Below are positions 60,747 to 64,000 of a stretch of 64,000 bases of DNA, piece after piece; the stretch's first letter is position 1, and every line of letters starts with the position of its first letter. Under the pieces are notes generated by a model that saw only the letters and a program-made list of their open reading frames with translations, was not told the DNA's origin and made no database searches. Origin of the DNA: an uncultured Oscillibacter sp. (lineage in GTDB: Bacteria > Bacillota > Clostridia > Oscillospirales > Oscillospiraceae); the NCBI GenBank assembly GCA_910577405.1, contig CAJTMG010000001.1, positions 62,001 through 126,000 of the forward strand, given 5' to 3'. Position numbers and translations under genes: made by a program.

Positions 60747-62021
60747 TCACTTGCGGAGCGCCTTTTGCAGCCAGTCTTTGCCGTCCACAAAGCGGGAGAC
60801 AATGTAGCAGGTCACATAGTCTCCGGCGGCGTTTATCATTGTGGCCGGAGGGTCCACCAGATTGCCGATCACCACCAGAATCGGGAACGCAACATCCATC
60901 TGCTGGGGGAAGAAAATGGAGCAGATGATATATTCGCCGATGTACCCGCCGCCAGGGACGCCGCTCATGCCGACAGAACTCAGCACGGCTACCAAAACCA
61001 CCTTAACCAGCATCCCGACGCCGCTGAACGGAATCCCGAAGACCCCGAAAACAAAGGCAATTTTCAGCACGCAGGAGAAACAGGAGCCGTCCATGTGCAT
61101 CGTGGCGCCCAAAGGCAGCACCATGTCGCTGACATCCTTGCGAATGCCCGTATCCGCCGCTTCCTCCATGTTCGTCGGAATGGTGGCCACAGAAGAGCAG
61201 GTGCCCAGAGAAACCACCGCGGGCTTTGTGATGTGGCGGAACATGATCTTCGGGCCGTCCTTCCCGCCGCCGAACCAGGCAAACAGCGGCCAGGCGGTGA
61301 AGATGTAGACAAAGCAGAGGGGATAGTACACCACCATGGCCCGGGCGTAGGCTTCCGTAATCTGAGAGCCGTAGGTCGCCACTAGGTCCGCAAAGAAGCC
61401 GAAAAACGCTATGGGCGCATAGTACGTCACAATTTTCACAAACCGCAGCATCACGTTCGCAAGGTCTTCCAGGAATTTGCCTACCAGCGTATCCTTGCCT
61501 CCGTTCAGGTTTACCGAAAAGCCAAAGAGCAGCGAGAATACAATCAGCGGCAGCATCGCACGGCGGGACAGCAATCCCACAAAGTCCTCCGCCGTGAAGA
61601 AATTCACAATCAGCTCCGACATCGTGGCATAGCTTCCGATTTCCTCCGACGGCAGAGCGTTCCAGGGCGTCAGTACCGGCGGAAAGAGAACCATCAGCAC
61701 ATACATAATCACCGCCGCAATCGCTCCCGTTATCACGAACGTCCCTACCGTCACCCCCATGATCTTTCCGGCCCGCTTCCGGCTCTGCATATTGGCTACC
61801 GCGCTGGAAATCGACGCGAAGACCATCGGCACCACTATGCAGAACATCATATTGATAAACACTGTGCCCAGGGGTTTCAATACCGTGGCTCCGGCGCTGA
61901 TGACATTCCCTTCCGCGTCCGTTACCCTGGGATTGATCCAGCCCGTTATGGCTCCCGCTGTCATTGCTCCCAGCATGATGAACATAAACGCATAGTTCCT
62001 TGCAATAGATTTCTTTTCCAT
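60747..62021 (-). CDS. Dicarboxylate/amino acid:cation symporter (DAACS)
   Basis: 424 aa from the ATG at 62021 (GGAGGAGAG upstream). About eight membrane helices and two re-entrant loops are expected. The serine-rich loop is LGTCSSVATIPTNMEEA near residue 270. PLGATMHMDGSCF and the C-terminal VDPPATMINAAGDYV are the substrate and Na-binding motifs. It imports glutamate, aspartate or C4-dicarboxylates. It follows dapF by 16 nt. Confidence 0.93.
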   Translation of the reverse strand: MEKKSIARNYAFMFIMLGAMTAGAITGWINPRVTDAEGNVISAGATVLKPLGTVFINMMFCIVVPMVFASISSAVANMQSRKRAGKIMGVTVGTFVITGAIAAVIMYVLMVLFPPVLTPWNALPSEEIGSYATMSELIVNFFTAEDFVGLLSRRAMLPLIVFSLLFGFSVNLNGGKDTLVGKFLEDLANVMLRFVKIVTYYAPIAFFGFFADLVATYGSQITEAYARAMVVYYPLCFVYIFTAWPLFAWFGGGKDGPKIMFRHITKPAVVSLGTCSSVATIPTNMEEAADTGIRKDVSDMVLPLGATMHMDGSCFSCVLKIAFVFGVFGIPFSGVGMLVKVVLVAVLSSVGMSGVPGGGYIGEYIICSIFFPQQMDVAFPILVVIGNLVDPPATMINAAGDYVTCYIVSRFVDGKDWLQKALRK

Positions 62022-62037
62022 AATCTCTCCTCCCGTA

Positions 62038-62889
62038 TCAAACACAATCCTGCCGCGTCAGTTCCTCGTCCGTCACCTGTCCCTTGCAGACAATATTTGT
62101 GGGGCCGGTCAGATACAGATTCGCAATCCGGTCTCCGTCCCGCTCCGCGTCTGCCGTCAGAACCCCGCCTCTCATCTCCGCCCGGACGCCCTTCCCGCTG
62201 ACCTTGCCCAGAAGCGTCAGCACCGCAACCACAGAGCCGGTCCCCGTGCCGCAGGCATAAGTGAAATCCTCCACGCCACGCTCGAAGGTTCGTTCATACA
62301 ACTGGTCTGGGCCGGTCAGCTCGCAGAAATTCACATTGGCCCCTTTCGGAAACGCCGGGTGCCAGCGCAATTTCCGGCCAAGCTCCCGAAGCTCGTCCCC
62401 GTCGGCTTCCCGCAGACCCGGATAGGGAACCACCGCATGGGGCAGGCCGGGATTCCCTAACTCTACGTAAGAGCAGGGCCAGACCGTTCCCTCAAGCTCC
62501 ACCGGATACTCCAGCCGCACCTCACTGGGGTCGTTCAGCCGGATTCGATACTGCCTCCGGTCAATGCGCCAGCCGGTTACAAGACCCGCCGCCGTCTCCA
62601 CCCGCTGGACCTCCCCCGCAAGGCCCTTCTCGTACCCGTACCGGCAGATACATCGGGCTCCGTTGCCGCACATCTCCCCCGCGCTGCCGTCCGAATTGTA
62701 GAACAGCATCCGGTAATCGCCGTCAGCCCGGGGCGCGTCCACTACCATCAGGCCGTCCGCGCCGATGGACAGACGACGCTCGCACAACGTCCGGGCCAGG
62801 GCGGGGAATGCCTCCTCCGGCAGCTTCTCTTCCAGATTGTTCAGCACCAGAAAGTCGTTCCCTGCGCCGTTCATTTTCCAAAACTGCAT
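62038..62889 (-). CDS. dapF: Diaminopimelate epimerase
   Basis: 283 aa from the ATG at 62889 (AAGGAGG upstream); the longer frame to 63075 is unsupported. MQFWKMNGAGNDFLVLNN opens the first half. The two catalytic cysteines are in MCGNGARCICRYG and TYACGTGTGS. It makes meso-diaminopimelate for peptidoglycan and lysine. It is in an operon with the symporter. Confidence 0.95.
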   Translation of the reverse strand: MQFWKMNGAGNDFLVLNNLEEKLPEEAFPALARTLCERRLSIGADGLMVVDAPRADGDYRMLFYNSDGSAGEMCGNGARCICRYGYEKGLAGEVQRVETAAGLVTGWRIDRRQYRIRLNDPSEVRLEYPVELEGTVWPCSYVELGNPGLPHAVVPYPGLREADGDELRELGRKLRWHPAFPKGANVNFCELTGPDQLYERTFERGVEDFTYACGTGTGSVVAVLTLLGKVSGKGVRAEMRGGVLTADAERDGDRIANLYLTGPTNIVCKGQVTDEELTRQDCV

Positions 62890-62919
62890 CAGGTTTCCTC
62901 CTTTTTCTTGTCTCCTTCT

Positions 62920-62948
62920 ATTATACCTGCCATAAAAGCCAGTTTGCA
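62920..62948 (-). promoter_or_regulatory. dapF promoter
   Basis: Minus strand TGCAAA (62943-62948), 17-nt spacer, TATAAT (62920-62925). The -10 is perfect and the -35 is weak. Confidence 0.5.
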
Positions 62949-63059
62949 CCGCAGATTGTGCCGCAAACCTTGCAAATCGTGCTCCCTTTGGAAATGCCTG
63001 CCATTGTTTCGGACGCGTTCTTTCTGCTTTGTGGGATTTTATGGAAGCGGCCGCGTAAA

Positions 63060-63096
63060 AAACAGGGCTCCTCACCCAAGGAAAGAAGCCCCGTTT
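63060..63096 (-). terminator. Terminator of the sodium/proline symporter gene
   Basis: Minus strand AAACGGGGCT (63087-63096) pairs with AGCCCTGTTT (63060-63069), followed by TTT. Confidence 0.8.
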
Positions 63097-63100
63097 CTGC

Positions 63101-64000
63101 TTACATGGATTTTACTTTGTCGTAGGTCTTCAGAATATCCTGCTCCGGTTCCCCAGTCGCAAGGCTGACCGCGATCATGGCAATGCAGCCCACAATAAAG
63201 GCCGGGAGCAGCTCGTAAATGGCCCACGCGCCGCCCATGGGAGCTACCAGGTATTTCCAGGCAAACACCGTCACGCTGCCCGCAATCATACCCGCCAGCG
63301 CGCCCTGACGGTTGGAACGACGCCAGAACAGCGCGCACAGCATCACAGGACCGAACGCCGCGCCAAAGCCCGCCCATGCAAAGGACACCACCCGGAAAAC
63401 GGAACTATTGGGGTCCCAGGCCAGAATCACGCCGACAATGGCAATGCCTACCACCGTTGCCCGGGCCGCCAGCATGGACTGCTTTTCCGTCAGCTTGATG
63501 CCGAAGAATTCCTCCAGCAGATTCTGAGAAACGCTGGACGCCGCGGTCAAAAGCTGGCTGTCGGCGGTGGACATGGTTGCCGCCAGAATGCCCGCCAGAA
63601 TTACACCAGCAATCAGGGCCAGAAGCACGCCGCTTTGACTCATCAGGTTGGACATCACAATAACGATGGTCTCGGAATCCGCGCTGGTGGTCAGGAACGG
63701 AATCTTGCCCGCCGTGGACACGCTGTAGCCCACCACGCCGATCAGAATCGCCACAAACATGGAGATCACCACCCAGATGGACGCAATCCGCCGGGAAATC
63801 TTCAGCTTTTCCTCGTCCTCAATGGCCATGAACCGCAGAAGAATATGAGGCATTCCGAAGTATCCCAAGCCCCAGGCCAGAGTGGAGACAATGCTCAGGA
63901 AGCCGTAGGAAGCCGCCTCGCCGGTTTCGGGATTGTAGCCCTGGGTCAGGTTCAGATAGCCGGGGAGCGCTTGGGCGTTGGTCATGACCGCATCCCAGCC
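63101..64000 (-). CDS. putP: Sodium/proline symporter (SSS family), 5' part missing
   Basis: The last 299 residues are present and the gene runs off the right edge; full PutP is about 500 aa. Multiple membrane helices are visible. LAWGLGYFGMPHILLRFMAI, ADSQLLTAASSVSQNLLEE and SFAWAGFGAAFGPVMLCALF are strongly conserved in PutP, the last near the Na site. It imports proline with sodium. Other SSS substrates cannot be excluded. Confidence 0.92.
   Translation of the reverse strand, partial: GWDAVMTNAQALPGYLNLTQGYNPETGEAASYGFLSIVSTLAWGLGYFGMPHILLRFMAIEDEEKLKISRRIASIWVVISMFVAILIGVVGYSVSTAGKIPFLTTSADSETIVIVMSNLMSQSGVLLALIAGVILAGILAATMSTADSQLLTAASSVSQNLLEEFFGIKLTEKQSMLAARATVVGIAIVGVILAWDPNSSVFRVVSFAWAGFGAAFGPVMLCALFWRRSNRQGALAGMIAGSVTVFAWKYLVAPMGGAWAIYELLPAFIVGCIAMIAVSLATGEPEQDILKTYDKVKSM

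Noticed and set aside
60624..61385. 253-codon plus-strand frame after htrA
   Set aside because: Mostly antisense to the symporter gene and crosses the convergent terminator.
1..64000. CRISPR array, prophage or insertion sequence
   Set aside because: No regularly spaced direct repeats of CRISPR size, no phage structural genes and no transposase were found on either strand.

Overview
The window reads as chromosome of a flagellated, spore-forming, GC-rich anaerobe of the Clostridia, most likely an Oscillospiraceae-type gut bacterium (Oscillibacter/Flavonifractor/Intestinimonas-like). This rests on the combination of spore-germination genes (cwlJ-gerQ-sleL), a glmS ribozyme, SLH-domain surface protein, ferredoxin-linked amino-acid fermentation enzymes (IorAB), NADP-glutamate dehydrogenase and an ssnA-ygfK purine-type cluster. 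There are no rRNA genes, canonical tRNA genes, CRISPR arrays, prophage or intact insertion sequences. Genes are dense and mostly in short strand-coherent operons.

Layout. 0-4.8 kb: a partial amidohydrolase, then iorA-iorB, a small beta-grasp-like protein and an FrhB-family iron-sulfur protein. 4.8-7.7 kb: one very long flagellin behind a sigma-28 promoter whose leader carries hairpins with CsrA-type GGA loops. 8.0-17.0 kb: a hexitol locus (DeoR regulator, 1-phosphofructokinase, mannitol PTS EIICBA, a SorE-like hexitol-phosphate dehydrogenase, mtlD), interrupted by inverted glmS with its ribozyme and by the tail of a decayed leucine-rich-repeat gene. 17-22 kb: a Cys-rich small protein, the germination trio, a GT4 glycosyltransferase and a TSCPD protein. 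22-32 kb: DUF5662, an SLH surface protein, an ECF-type sigma factor, uppP, ftsK/spoIIIE and gdhA. 32-34 kb: a phosphoribosyltransferase followed by four 61-bp tandem copies of its own 3' end, then an XRE regulator with a glycine pentad-repeat tail. 34-39.5 kb: ssnA, a small gene and ygfK behind an attenuator-like leader, plus a DtxR-type regulator.

39.5-53.8 kb is the most unusual part. Two adjacent minus-strand operons are present: (i) band-7/SPFH protein, RtcB RNA ligase and a nucleotidyltransferase, and (ii) six overlapping genes encoding a MoxR-type AAA+ ATPase, DUF5682, a VWA protein, a double-SWIM protein, a small protein and DUF4132, matching the E. coli yehL/M/P/Q/I set. Just upstream of the first operon is a highly foldable segment with a tRNA-like T-arm that resembles bacterial Y RNAs. 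Together these suggest an RNA-repair or stress module.

54-64 kb is ordinary metabolism: AraC regulator, iron alcohol dehydrogenase, D-2-hydroxyacid dehydrogenase, an FAD protein, an HtrA protease, a dicarboxylate/amino-acid symporter, dapF and a truncated sodium/proline symporter. Start sites were chosen by ribosome-binding site and family N-terminus. All functional statements are from reading the sequence and family knowledge, with no database search.
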